A DNA stretch of 64,000 nucleotides from Candidatus Obscuribacterales bacterium (GCA_019746975.1 JAIERK010000013.1:62001-126000); one strand, 5' to 3'; shown: positions 44,678 to 54,528, counted from the first letter of the stretch. Translations and numbers: made by a program. The notes: generated from the sequence alone by a model not told the origin.

Positions 44678-45069
44678 GCTTATCGAGGCGAATGCTTACC
44701 GTCGGAAGCGAGCATCCGAGCGCCTCTAATGCGAACCACCCGACTAATCCAATGGCACGTCAACTAACTAACGGAACCTCGTTCTCCGTTTCCGACTTCA
44801 TCCTTCGCCGCGTGTCAGTATTCCATTTGGATATAAGCACAGACGGACCGATTCAATGGCAAACCATCGACTAATCTGACGGCTCATCAATCACGAGCAA
44901 CTGTCGGACCTTCTTCCCAGAGGCCGACTTTGCCGTCCGGTGCTGGAGCAGGTGATCGTCGACGTTTATCTGGATACCGAACAGGAAAGATGTTAATTTG
45001 GATAGGATAGGCTTTCTTTTACCAGCACTATTGGGTTGTTCAAATTTTGGTCGTGAGGACTACAGTGCA
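44678..45069. other. Intergenic region before the DUF1877 gene
   Basis: About 390 bases. A short open stretch (44692-44874) lacks a Shine-Dalgarno and any recognisable product. The Shine-Dalgarno GAGGA of the next gene is at 45055-45059. Confidence 0.4.
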
Positions 45070-45570
45070 ATGAGCATGTGCGCCTATTTGGAGAGCGTTA
45101 GCCAGCGCAAACTAAAGAAACTGTTGGCGAATCCAGAAGCGATTCACGACATTATTTGGTCCGACACTCATGACGAAGAGAACAGCGGCTTTTTCGAACT
45201 CCAGGAGTCCTGGCAGACTGTGCACTTCCTCCTGACAGGAACGGCCTGGGATGTTGATGAAGACAATCCTCTCACTCAGACCGTCCTGGGAGGCCAGGAG
45301 ATTGGCCCTGATGCCTTCGGATATGGCCCTGCTCGTTTTATGACTGCCGATCAGGTGAAAAAAATCGCCGAGTCTCTCAAGTCGGTCGATCTCAACGAGT
45401 TAAAGTCGAAGTACAGCCAGACGGACTTTTCTCAGGCTGAGCTGTATGCTTTCGATGGTGGCAATTTTGAAGAAGTGGTTGCTATTCTCGTCGATTACCT
45501 TGATGGCTTGAGCGAGTTTTACGCTGAAGCCGCCGCTAATGGCGATGCCGTGTTGACCTACATTCAATAA
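45070..45570 (+). CDS. DUF1877 (YfbM-like) family protein
   Basis: About 166 residues beginning 'MSMCAYLESVSQRKLKKLL', the usual start of DUF1877 proteins. Family features: 'ESWQTVHFLLTGTAWD', 'LTQTVLGGQEIGPDAFGYGP' with 'ARFMTADQVKKIAESL', and the C-terminal 'DYLDGLSEFYAEAAANGDAV'. The fold is known from E. coli YfbM, but the function is not. ATG 45070 is chosen since GAGGA lies ten bases upstream; the open frame to 44998 adds a non-conserved hydrophobic peptide. Convergent with the zinc-ribbon kinase. Confidence 0.9.
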   Translation: MSMCAYLESVSQRKLKKLLANPEAIHDIIWSDTHDEENSGFFELQESWQTVHFLLTGTAWDVDEDNPLTQTVLGGQEIGPDAFGYGPARFMTADQVKKIAESLKSVDLNELKSKYSQTDFSQAELYAFDGGNFEEVVAILVDYLDGLSEFYAEAAANGDAVLTYIQ

Positions 45571-45581
45571 ATAGGCACCAC

Positions 45582-47756
45582 CTATGGTTTTATAGTGCAG
45601 TTCGGAAGGGCTGCCTTTAATGCTCCGATATCTCTTGCTGTAACCCCGCTGTCTTTCATGGAAATCAATTTCAAATCCTTGAGTTTGATCAAATAATCCA
45701 ATGCCTTCGGGGTTAACTGATTACGATCGAGATGCACCACTCGAAGTGGCAATTTCTCTATATTAGCCAGGTCATCATCCTTGATACCAGCGCTGATTAG
45801 CGATAGATCTGTGACGGTCTTGAACTTTGAAAGAATGGTGCTATCCTGCTTACCAACTGGAGTGTAGGACAAGTTGAGACCAGTTATTTGTGTTTTGTCG
45901 GAAAGTTCCTGAAGGTCTTCGGTGCGCAGCGTCCGGACACCTGATAGGCTGAGCTGCTTCAAATTCGGAAACTTAGCGATTTGCTTAACTGCGGCGGCTG
46001 AAGGGCGGCTATTAGCCAGGTCTAGCACTTTCAGATTTGGAAGAGTGGAAAGTTGGGCCATATCGTTCTCTGAGATCGCAAGATCGCCTAGCTCGATTTT
46101 TTCAAGTGAGCGAATCGAAGCTATAGCGGAAAAGCCATCGTGATTGAGGGGAGTGCTGTTGACATAGAGAAATTTCAGTGGTCGCGCGGACAAATGTTTT
46201 AACTCGCTACCATTGATGTCTTCAGCCAAGATGTATACACCGTCGAACTTTTCCAGACTTACGGCCACTGCTTCCAAATCTTGCTCATGAATATCGCCGG
46301 TTGATACAAAAAATGGACTACCGTCGACCGTGGTCAGTTGAAAATGCTCCGAGGGCGGTAGCGAGAGTTTCGAAGTAGGCTCTGAAACTGTTTTATGCGA
46401 GGAGTCAGCTTCTCCACCAAGCATTGTTCGGATCAAGACGTATGCTCCGACCACGGTGATGAGTGCAACGAGCGCGACTGCAGCATAGGGTGCTGCTTTC
46501 TTTGACACTTCCGGTTCAGCTGCTTTCGGACGCTCCTCAAGCGATTCCTCCTTGCCCAAGATGCTCTTGGTGGCGACGAGGTTGAGTGCTTCATGCAACT
46601 CTTCCATAGACTGGTAGCGTTGGTCAGGAAGTTTTGAGAGGCACTTCGCTACAGTATCTTCCAGTGTCTTCGGAAATAGTACGTTGAGTGCGACTTGCGA
46701 CAGTTTGGGCGGCGCCGAATGAGCGTGTTGGTTGATTATTTCAAGTGCCGATTCTCCTCGGAACGGAGTCGAGCCGGTTAACGCCTCGAAGAGAGTACAG
46801 CCTACGCTGTAGACTTCGCTTGTAACGTCGTAAGGCCTACCTTGAGCTTGATCTGGTGACATGTAGGCGGGGGTCCCTACTAACGTAACTCCCTGCACTG
46901 TTTGAGATTGGACGTCGAGGCTTACAGACGCTACTCCGAAATCTATTATCCTGACGTCCGGAGTTCTACCGTCTAGAGCGCCAACAATAATGTTGGCGCT
47001 TTTGACGTCTCTGTGGAAGATCCCTTGCTTGTGCGCCTCTGCAAGACCGTCGCAAACCTTGGAAAAAATGTATAGGCACGCCGAGATATTTACTGTTCCC
47101 TCTTGCTCGAGAATTTCCGAAACGCTTTTCCCACCTACGAATTCCATTACCATGTAGTGCAGACCACCGCTTGTCACTCCGAAGTCGAAGACTTTGATGA
47201 CGTTCGGGTGATTGAGTTTACTGGCCGCTCGTGCTTCTCCCTGAAATGCTACGAGTTGTTCTGGTTGTAAAACGTTGAGTGTTTTTACTGCCACGGTCTT
47301 GTCAAGCAATGTGTCGATGCAGAGGTATACGGTACCGCCACTTCCGCTTCCTAAGAGTCGTATCGGTGTGAATCGCTCGATTGGAAACCTTTCTGGATCT
47401 ACTGCTATCGGTTGATTGCCTTTTTCTCTGGCTGTAGCCCCCTTATAGCCGGGCTGGGATTTGCTGGTACCATTAGTGGTACTGCTACCACTAGTGGTGT
47501 CAGCCGAAAATTCTGAACTGACGCCGCAGCTGCAAAGGTCTGATCTGAAAATCCATTGCGTCAATGATCCTGCGCGGCCCGCTCCAACTCTTTTTTTGCA
47601 GGTCGGGCAGATATCGAGAACAAGCGCCTCTTCGTCTGCATATGTCTCCAACGCCGAGCACGCGCAAGTGACAACCCATTGCGTGATCGAGCCGGACTTG
47701 CGCGAGTCAATGTTGCCTCCGCACTTAGGACACTTGCTGACTGATCCTTCCGCCAT
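45582..47756 (-). CDS. Receptor-like Ser/Thr protein kinase with tandem zinc ribbons and leucine-rich repeats
   Basis: Four parts in order. Residues 8-75 hold two Cys4 ribbons, 'CPKCGGNIDSRKSGSITQWV' (plus C-x-C) and 'CPTCKKRVGAGRAGSLTQWI' (plus C-x-C). The Hanks kinase (about 125-390) is catalytically complete: 'LLGSGSGGTVYLC', 'TVAVKTLN', 'IFHRDVKSANIIV', 'IIDFGVAS', 'LVGTPAYMSPDQA'. A transmembrane helix follows (about 425-447, 'AAVALVALITVVGAYVLI'). The external domain of about 280 residues contains leucine-rich-repeat-like units such as 'LSTLPNLKVLDLANSRPSA' and 'FPNLKQLSLSGVRTL'. It should sense something outside the inner membrane and phosphorylate cytoplasmic Ser/Thr. AGAGAGGAAG before ATG 47756 fixes the start. 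Confidence 0.9.
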   Translation of the reverse strand: MAEGSVSKCPKCGGNIDSRKSGSITQWVVTCACSALETYADEEALVLDICPTCKKRVGAGRAGSLTQWIFRSDLCSCGVSSEFSADTTSGSSTTNGTSKSQPGYKGATAREKGNQPIAVDPERFPIERFTPIRLLGSGSGGTVYLCIDTLLDKTVAVKTLNVLQPEQLVAFQGEARAASKLNHPNVIKVFDFGVTSGGLHYMVMEFVGGKSVSEILEQEGTVNISACLYIFSKVCDGLAEAHKQGIFHRDVKSANIIVGALDGRTPDVRIIDFGVASVSLDVQSQTVQGVTLVGTPAYMSPDQAQGRPYDVTSEVYSVGCTLFEALTGSTPFRGESALEIINQHAHSAPPKLSQVALNVLFPKTLEDTVAKCLSKLPDQRYQSMEELHEALNLVATKSILGKEESLEERPKAAEPEVSKKAAPYAAVALVALITVVGAYVLIRTMLGGEADSSHKTVSEPTSKLSLPPSEHFQLTTVDGSPFFVSTGDIHEQDLEAVAVSLEKFDGVYILAEDINGSELKHLSARPLKFLYVNSTPLNHDGFSAIASIRSLEKIELGDLAISENDMAQLSTLPNLKVLDLANSRPSAAAVKQIAKFPNLKQLSLSGVRTLRTEDLQELSDKTQITGLNLSYTPVGKQDSTILSKFKTVTDLSLISAGIKDDDLANIEKLPLRVVHLDRNQLTPKALDYLIKLKDLKLISMKDSGVTARDIGALKAALPNCTIKP

Positions 47757-48242
47757 TTCTTCCTCTCTACGCAATTCCAGCTATTCTACTTGGTTCGTTT
47801 TCCTGGTTTCTCCTCCGTCAGATTATTCTTCACCATTATGTATTTCAGATTACGTGGTTCTCGGTTTATTGCTTCATTAGTTTGATTCCCTTTATAGGGG
47901 CTGGTCGAAACATCAACCAATTAGATTATTGCTAGTCATTCAGCGGTACCTGAGGAGCCGGATCAACCGGACCTTCGACGAAGTATACGCGGCAGTCTGT
48001 CCCAGTTCGTCCTAAAAGTCCTCACCTTAAGGGAGCGCACCGTTTGCAATACCAAAGGTGGTTGCTCTGTGATGCCGAATATGGTGCCACTCGGTTGTTT
48101 CCTGCTGATGCTGTTTGGATAATGAGAACTTCGAGCATTGCAGTGTAGATAACTGAGGATTTTTTGAATTAGCCATTGCATTCAATATAATGAATTTTTG
48201 TAAGACACAATACTCGGGACGTAATTTAGCTGGAGTGATGAA
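47757..48242. other. Divergent region between the kinase and the DJ-1/PfpI gene
   Basis: About 490 bases with no supported gene. It must contain the kinase promoter and that of the DJ-1/PfpI gene; I cannot place either with confidence. Confidence 0.4.
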
Positions 48243-48815
48243 ATGCGAATAGATGCACTGTTGTTCGATGGTTTCGACGAAATGGACCTCTTCGGCGTCT
48301 TCGAACCATTGAGAATGGCTGGGTATGAGGTCAGACTTCAATCACTCTATCCGCAAGCCGTGATCGTCGGTGCACACGGGCTCAAGCTTATACCAGACGG
48401 AAAAATTGATACCACTGATAAAGTTGATCTACTTATAATCCCAGGAGGTGGCTGGATTGCTAGAAATCCACAAAGTGCATGGGGAGAAGCTCAGAAAGGA
48501 GTGATTCTTGATGTGATAATACAGTTTCACCAACGCGGTACTGTGCTCGCTACCGTATGCACGGGATCCTTACTGTTGGCTAGGGCCGGACTGCTCCTGG
48601 GTCGTAAAGCGACCACCAACCATGCTGCGATCAGCGAGCTGGTCGAGCTTGGTGCTGTCTATCAGCCTCAGCGAGTCGTAGACGACGGCAATATAGTAAC
48701 CGCTGCTGGTATTACTTCTAGTATCGACTTAGGTGTTTACCTAGTAGAGCGCATAGGATCGCGGCAACTCGCTGACCAGGTCTTGGAAAGACTGGAGTTT
48801 GAGCGAAGATTTTGA
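48243..48815 (+). CDS. DJ-1/PfpI family protein
   Basis: About 190 residues with the class I amidotransferase-like fold. 'IDALLFDGFDEMDLFGVFEP' holds the conserved acidic residue, 'VDLLIIPGGGWIA' is the oxyanion region, and the nucleophile elbow is 'VLATVCTGSLLLARAGLLLG' with Cys near residue 100. 'ATTNHAAISELVELG' and the C-terminal 'ITSSIDLGVYLVERIG' match the ThiJ/isocyanide-hydratase-like branch. This branch includes isocyanide hydratases and glyoxalase- or chaperone-like proteins, so substrate is open. It is monocistronic and lacks the AraC-type HTH often fused to this fold. Confidence 0.9.
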   Translation: MRIDALLFDGFDEMDLFGVFEPLRMAGYEVRLQSLYPQAVIVGAHGLKLIPDGKIDTTDKVDLLIIPGGGWIARNPQSAWGEAQKGVILDVIIQFHQRGTVLATVCTGSLLLARAGLLLGRKATTNHAAISELVELGAVYQPQRVVDDGNIVTAAGITSSIDLGVYLVERIGSRQLADQVLERLEFERRF

Positions 48816-49003
48816 CGATTTTGAGACTCAGCTTGAGTGGGAAAATTTCTAATGACCCACCGACTTAAGTGACGGTTTCTCCATCCACTGTGTACTTTTG
48901 CGTATTGAGGACAGCTGGTGGTTTTCGCACAATAGAATGCATAAATCGTTGACCGATGGTCGCCTCGCCTGAGGCACCAGTTTCTATTTGGAGGTTCTCG
49001 GGG

Positions 49004-50620
49004 ATGTCGAACGAGGAATTTTTGATTGTCGCAAAACCGCGCTTCGAGCCCAATTCTTCGGGTGGTAGCGATCTGAGTATTGTTGATGTCTGGTTCGTTC
49101 CAGATGACAAACAAAAAACTCCCCTGGCTGCAGATTGCAAGCCAGGCTCCCCGGCAACTTCTGACTATTCAGGCAATTTTGATCGTTATTCGTTTTATAG
49201 ATCAAGACAACCACTCGTTCCGGTTCCTGTTCAGCACATGGTTATGTACAGGACACCATCAGGATGGCAGATGATGAATGCACCGGCGTCGGTTCCACCC
49301 TATCTGCCGGACGGGCGGACTCTCTCTGCGGGAAATCTACCTCCATATGCCAGAGTTGCACCATCTGATCCACGTGGGTTTAACCCTGAATATCCTAGTC
49401 CTAATTATCAACGTGAGTACTACCCTCCCATGTCTAGCACTTATCGTGACAGCACGTTAGATGCTCTAGATCGTGCGCGTCTCGTGCAGGAAATGCGCCG
49501 GCAGCAGATGCAGGATTTACAATCCCGCATCTATGGGCCAAGACAGACCTTCGTGAGACCAGATGCGCGTTCTGATGATCCTCGATATCAGTTGCCTAGG
49601 CATGGTCCAGATGGGCGCACCATAGATCCGAGAGCATTTCCGCCCGGTTATCGCCCTGACACTCGAACTATCGATCCGAGACTTTTGCCGCCAAATTATA
49701 GAGTGGATTCTCGCACGGTCGATCCGCGTACAATCCAGCCGGGATATGCTCCTGATGCGCGCACCATCGATCCGCGGACAATGCCTGGATATCGCACTAC
49801 GGTGCCAGAATATCGCACACCTCCAGGAACTCGCGTTCCACCACCGAATGAGCGCGCCGCGTTGCCCGACTCTCGCCCCGTGACCCCTCCTGGCTATCGC
49901 CCGAGTGGACCAAATCCTTCTTACGAACCTGAGCCGACTCTGACTCGCCCACCGGATTTCAATCGTCCGGTGTATGACAATCCGCCTCCGTATCAGTCAA
50001 GGGCCAGGTACGGAATCGATCCCGCCATCGCTGCTCGTATTGCAGGCAGAGACCAGGACCTGCGACGCACTGTCATAGGCAATGAGTATGAAAGGTGGGC
50101 ACGGACGCCTGGTGGTGCCAACTATCGAGTTGATCCACGAGCTGGTGGTGGTGATTTTGATCTCCAGCGCACCATCATGGAACTCGGTCGGGGTAGAACG
50201 GATACAAGACTTCCAGCGGGTCCTCGGCCACCGGCCCTCGATCCCAGAGGTGGTGCAATCGACCCTAGAGGTGGTGCAATTGACCCCAGAGGTGGTGCTC
50301 TCGACCCCAGCGCCGGTGCTGATCCCAGAGCTGGTGTGCCGATTCCTGGTCGTCCTACTGATGATTCGACTGCCTGGACTCCCGATCCGAAGAACCTGCG
50401 CAACTTCAAGGATCGGCTAGATTTCGATCCTACTGGCAAAAAGGTTCCTGAATCGGTGGGTGAATATCTGAAGCGTTATGGACCTCCGGCACGACCAGGT
50501 TCTAGCGGCTCCCGACCACCTGGACCTAACGGACTTCCCTCGCCAGATGCGCCACAGCCTTCAACTATGAGGAACATACTCGGTGGTGTGAAAGACTTCT
50601 TGTGGGGTAACGACGAGTAG
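49004..50620 (+). CDS. Proline-rich repeat protein, unknown function
   Basis: 538 residues from ATG 49004, which has GGAGG nine bases upstream. The first 60 residues look folded ('EEFLIVAKPRFEPNSS'); the rest is rich in Pro, Arg, Asp, Gly and Tyr. Two repeat families are visible: four units like 'PDTRTIDPRLLPPNYR' (about residues 203-262) and five short units of the type '[IL]DPRGGA' (about 412-445). The final 40 residues end 'NILGGVKDFLWGNDE', a possible amphipathic helix. No signal peptide or membrane span. Probably intrinsically disordered; could be a scaffold or surface-associated protein. Lineage-specific as far as I can tell. Confidence 0.75.
   Translation: MSNEEFLIVAKPRFEPNSSGGSDLSIVDVWFVPDDKQKTPLAADCKPGSPATSDYSGNFDRYSFYRSRQPLVPVPVQHMVMYRTPSGWQMMNAPASVPPYLPDGRTLSAGNLPPYARVAPSDPRGFNPEYPSPNYQREYYPPMSSTYRDSTLDALDRARLVQEMRRQQMQDLQSRIYGPRQTFVRPDARSDDPRYQLPRHGPDGRTIDPRAFPPGYRPDTRTIDPRLLPPNYRVDSRTVDPRTIQPGYAPDARTIDPRTMPGYRTTVPEYRTPPGTRVPPPNERAALPDSRPVTPPGYRPSGPNPSYEPEPTLTRPPDFNRPVYDNPPPYQSRARYGIDPAIAARIAGRDQDLRRTVIGNEYERWARTPGGANYRVDPRAGGGDFDLQRTIMELGRGRTDTRLPAGPRPPALDPRGGAIDPRGGAIDPRGGALDPSAGADPRAGVPIPGRPTDDSTAWTPDPKNLRNFKDRLDFDPTGKKVPESVGEYLKRYGPPARPGSSGSRPPGPNGLPSPDAPQPSTMRNILGGVKDFLWGNDE
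49607..49795 (+). repeat. Degenerate in-frame repeats, about 51 bp
   Basis: Four units encode variants of 'PDxRTIDPRxxPPGYR', each near 48-51 bp. Third-position divergence shows they are old enough to have drifted while the peptide was kept. Confidence 0.7.
50237..50338 (+). repeat. Tandem 21-bp repeats
   Basis: Five adjacent units encode '[IL]DPRGGA' variants. The first three are nearly identical at DNA level (core CCCAGAGGTGGTGC), so copy number may vary by slippage. Confidence 0.75.
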
Positions 50621-51069
50621 CTACCTCAATGTTCGGTCGAGGTGATTTCCCTCAACCAGTCTTGCGGGCTTGGACAAATCCTGACTGGTAGTACCTCGCG
50701 AACTACGTTCGCTGTTCTAAAGATGTTCCTCAAGGGCGACGAACCAAATGACCATCTATTGCCTTATCGGTGATAGGTGGTCATTCGGCAGGGATTAGTC
50801 AAGTGGATGGGTGCAGTAAGTTCTCGAGTGGGAATTGGAACCTTCGAGAAATTTAGTCTTGCAGAATTGTCGTCTTATCCCAAATGGGCGGCGCTTTTGG
50901 TGTTGAACTTTTTGCCTGGATTTGTCGTATGAAATATTAGGGAGCCGATTACGTGCGAAAATAGGTGATATGGAATGCGCTCGGGATATCGAGTTGCACG
51001 CATAAAGCATATGCTTCGCCAGTCCGCCGACCTACTTCGGTGTTGGAGTTGTTATATAGGGAGTTCCAA
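50621..51069. other. Intergenic region before dnaE with a strong stem-loop
   Basis: About 450 bases. A 13-bp inverted repeat with one G-T pair (50747-50759 with 50773-50785, 13-base loop) could end the proline-rich gene transcript, though no T run follows. The dnaE Shine-Dalgarno GGGAG is just before 51064. No gene is supported. Confidence 0.5.
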
Positions 51070-54000
51070 ATGCCACGCCCGTACGTTCCGCTACATTTAC
51101 ATACGGAGTACAGCCTTCTCGACGGCGCCACCAGAATCAAAGATCTGGTGAAGAAAGCCAAAGCAGAGAATATGCCGGCGGTAGCCATTACAGACCATGG
51201 TGTCATGTATGGTGCGGTCGAATTAAGTAAGGCTTGCCACGAAATTGGCGGGGTGAAGCCTATTTTAGGCTACGAAGCTTATATTATTGACGGCGATGTT
51301 ACTGATAAAAAGACGAAGCAAGACCTTCACCATCTGACAATTATCGCCCGAAACAAAAAGGGCTATCAAAATTTGGTCAAGCTCGTATCTCGAGCACACT
51401 TGAAAGGCTACTACTATAAGCCTCGCATAAGCAAAGAGATGCTTGCTGAGTTTCATGAAGGGCTGGTCGTGCTCTCCGGCTGTCTAGGGGCGGAGCTTGC
51501 ACAGCTTTTGCTCAGAGATAAGTACGACGAGGCGAAGGCCAGTGCTGCCTGGTACAAGGAAGTCCTGGGTGACGACTACTATATCGAAATTCAAGATCAC
51601 GGCTATTGGGAAGATAGAAAGGTCAATCGTCAGCTCGTTAAAATGTCTCGAGAGCTTGGTATCAAGCTCTGCGCTACTAACGATTCGCATTTCACCAACA
51701 AGGGTGATGCTATCTCCCATGACTGCCTGCTCTGTATTCAGATGGGCAAAATGGTGACCGATTCCAACCGTATGAAGTTCTCCGGTTGGGAATACATCAA
51801 GAATGGCGATGAGATGTCTCATCTTTTTCGTGATCACCTTGATCTCGAGTTTATCGAAGAGTCGATCATTAGTACGCTCGAGATTGCGGATAAGGTCGAG
51901 CCGGTCAAGCTGGCCGGAGAGCCGCGTTTGCCGGTAGTCGATGTCCCGGTTGGACACACGGCGGAGAGCTATCTCAACAAGCTTGTGTTCGATGGTATCA
52001 AGGAAAGGTGTCATGGAAGCGTCCCCGACGAGTATGCTTCGCGGGCGAATGTCGAACTCGAATGTATCGAGGGTAAAAAGTTTGCATCCTACTTTTTGAT
52101 TGTTGCGGACTTCATCAAGTTTGCACGTGACAGGCAGATTCCGGTCGGTCCGGGACGTGGCTCGGCGGCAGGCAGTCTTGTTGCATACGCTCTGGGCATT
52201 ACTAATATCGACCCAATCAAGTACAACTTGCTCTTCGAGAGGTTCCTCAATCCCGAAAGAGAGTCGATGCCCGATATCGATACCGATTTTTGCATCGAGC
52301 GTCGCGACGAAATTATCAAGTATTGTTCAGAAAAGTATGGTGATGACAAGGTCTCGCAGATCATTACCTTTAACCGGATGACCAGCAAGGCGGTGATCAA
52401 GGATGTCGCCAGGGTCTTGGAATACCCATTTGCCGAGTCGACGAAGTTGGCAAAGATGGTGCCAGTTGTCCGAGGAAAGCCAACTCCGCTAAAAGACATG
52501 CTTGTTGAGCATCCTGAGTTCAAGAAGACTTATCAGAGCAGCGACGAAGCCAAAGAGGTCATCGACCTTGCTCAGAAGCTCGAAGGTACCAACAAGACTT
52601 TCGGAATGCACGCTGCTGGCGTGGTCATCTCCGATGTGCCGCTTGAAGATCTCGTTCCTGTGCAGCGCAACAACGACGGGACAGTTATAGCGCAATACTA
52701 CATGGAAGACCTCGCCTATGTCGGCTTGGTGAAAATGGACTTCCTCGGTCTTCGCAATTTGACGATGATCGACAAGGCTGTTAAGAACATCAAGGTGACT
52801 TGTGGTATCACCATTGACCCTGATCTTATCCCGCTGGATGATGCGAAGACGTTTCAGACAATCAGCAATGGCGACCTCTCCGGGATTTTTCAGTTAGAGA
52901 CTTCATCCGGTATGCGCCAGGTGGCTCGCGATATGAAGCCTTCCAACATGGAAGATATCTCGGCGCTGATCGCACTTTACCGACCAGGTCCGCTAGACAG
53001 CGGAATGATCGAGAAGTTTATCAACTGTAAGCACGGCAGGACGAAGATCACTTACGAGACGCCTGAGCTCGAGCCTATTCTCAAAGACACGTACGGACAA
53101 ATCGTGTATCAAGAGCAGGTCATGCAGATCGCTCAGCGTCTCGGTGGATATAGCCTTGGTCAAGCAGACCTCTTGCGACGCGCCATGGGGAAGAAAAAGC
53201 CGGAGGAGATGGAGAATCACCGCGGCATCTTCATGAATGGTTGCGCAGTGAAAGGTATCAACAAGGACATTGCCGACAAGCTGTTCGATACCATGGTTCA
53301 GTTTGCCGAGTACTGTTTCAACAAATCGCACAGCCAAGCCTATGCGATGCTCACCTATCAGACCGGATACCTGAAGACTCATTATCCAGTGGAATACATG
53401 GCTGCCCTCATGTCTTCAGTCGCTGGAGAACAGGACAAAGTTCAAGGTTACATCGCGGAATGCCAGTCGATGGACATCGACATTCTGCCGCCGGACGTCA
53501 CAGTCTCTGGGGCAGAATTTACGCCAGATGGAAAAAATATTCGCTTCGGCTTATCCGGCGTAAAGAATGTCGGGGAAGCTGCTGTAGAGGAGATTGTTAA
53601 GAAGCGCACTGAAGGTGGTGCATATAAGAATCTGTACGACTTCATCGGTAGAATTGACCTGCGCGTGGTCAACAAAAGGACGCTGGAAGCGCTTATTAAA
53701 TGCGGCGCTTGTCTGAGTCTTGGTGTGTCGCGAAAGCAAGCTCTCGAGAATCTCGAAAGTATTGTTGAAGTGTCGGTCCGCAGGCAGAACGCTGAAGCAA
53801 CCGGTCAGATGAGTTTGTTTTCGTTCGGTGGCGCGGACGACGATAGTGGTGGCATCAAGTTAGACCAGACGCTGAAAGGCGATGGCTCCGAGTTCTCGGA
53901 GAATGAGATGCAGATTATGGAGCACGAATTGCTCGGCTTCTACGTAACGAGCCATCCGCTCAAGCGTGTAGCCAATCGACTCAAGTATCTGACGACTCAC

Positions 54001-54528
54001 CCAATCAAAGAGTTGCGAGAACTGCCTGATGGTACCAATACTATCGTAGGTGGTTTGGCAAATAGCGTAGAGAAGCGACTGACTAAACAGAACAAACTGC
54101 TCGGCATCATCCATATGGAGGATTTGACCTCCAAGTGTGAGGTAATTCTGTATAGCGATCTGCTCGAAAAGTTGGCTCCTGAAATATTGCAAGCGCAATC
54201 GCTGTTGCTCATTAAGGGCAAGGTCAAAAAGTTCGAGGACAACTTCAGCATTACGGCAACTTCGATTAGACGAATCGCTGACGCTTCTATGGTGGACATC
54301 GTCATGGGCAAGCAGCCATCATTTGCGGATATGCATAGACTGAAAGATGTTCTAAATGCGCACAAAGGCGAAGATCCTGTCCTTATTCACTTCAGATTAG
54401 GTAGACAGAGTAAAGTGATTTTAGTCGGCGCTCAGTTCTGGGTGAGCGCATCGCCAGAACTCATCACGGACCTGAAAGCCAATTTTGCTGATTCGCTAAG
54501 AGTATCGGCTAGTCGGGTTCGCGATTAG
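51070..54528 (+). CDS. dnaE: DNA polymerase III alpha subunit DnaE
   Basis: Replicative polymerase, about 1150 residues. The PHP domain opens the chain ('PLHLHTEYSLLDGATRIKDL', 'AVAITDHGVMYGAVEL') with its metal-binding residues apparently kept. The polymerase core has 'VGPGRGSAAGSLVAYALGIT', catalytic acids in 'MPDIDTDFCIERRDEIIKY', 'IALYRPGPLDSGMIEKFI' and 'FNKSHSQAYAMLTYQTGYL'. Helix-hairpin-helix and OB-fold regions lie in the last 350 residues ('TNTIVGGLANSVEKRLT', 'MEDLTSKCEVILYSDLL'). The start is placed at ATG 51070, just before the conserved PHP opening; the open frame from 50965 is not conserved. It stands alone and converges with cydB. Confidence 0.97.
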   Translation: MPRPYVPLHLHTEYSLLDGATRIKDLVKKAKAENMPAVAITDHGVMYGAVELSKACHEIGGVKPILGYEAYIIDGDVTDKKTKQDLHHLTIIARNKKGYQNLVKLVSRAHLKGYYYKPRISKEMLAEFHEGLVVLSGCLGAELAQLLLRDKYDEAKASAAWYKEVLGDDYYIEIQDHGYWEDRKVNRQLVKMSRELGIKLCATNDSHFTNKGDAISHDCLLCIQMGKMVTDSNRMKFSGWEYIKNGDEMSHLFRDHLDLEFIEESIISTLEIADKVEPVKLAGEPRLPVVDVPVGHTAESYLNKLVFDGIKERCHGSVPDEYASRANVELECIEGKKFASYFLIVADFIKFARDRQIPVGPGRGSAAGSLVAYALGITNIDPIKYNLLFERFLNPERESMPDIDTDFCIERRDEIIKYCSEKYGDDKVSQIITFNRMTSKAVIKDVARVLEYPFAESTKLAKMVPVVRGKPTPLKDMLVEHPEFKKTYQSSDEAKEVIDLAQKLEGTNKTFGMHAAGVVISDVPLEDLVPVQRNNDGTVIAQYYMEDLAYVGLVKMDFLGLRNLTMIDKAVKNIKVTCGITIDPDLIPLDDAKTFQTISNGDLSGIFQLETSSGMRQVARDMKPSNMEDISALIALYRPGPLDSGMIEKFINCKHGRTKITYETPELEPILKDTYGQIVYQEQVMQIAQRLGGYSLGQADLLRRAMGKKKPEEMENHRGIFMNGCAVKGINKDIADKLFDTMVQFAEYCFNKSHSQAYAMLTYQTGYLKTHYPVEYMAALMSSVAGEQDKVQGYIAECQSMDIDILPPDVTVSGAEFTPDGKNIRFGLSGVKNVGEAAVEEIVKKRTEGGAYKNLYDFIGRIDLRVVNKRTLEALIKCGACLSLGVSRKQALENLESIVEVSVRRQNAEATGQMSLFSFGGADDDSGGIKLDQTLKGDGSEFSENEMQIMEHELLGFYVTSHPLKRVANRLKYLTTHPIKELRELPDGTNTIVGGLANSVEKRLTKQNKLLGIIHMEDLTSKCEVILYSDLLEKLAPEILQAQSLLLIKGKVKKFEDNFSITATSIRRIADASMVDIVMGKQPSFADMHRLKDVLNAHKGEDPVLIHFRLGRQSKVILVGAQFWVSASPELITDLKANFADSLRVSASRVRD

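Noticed and set aside
44659-44874. Plus-strand 71-codon frame after the small gene
   Set aside because: It begins inside the terminator hairpin and has no Shine-Dalgarno or recognisable content.
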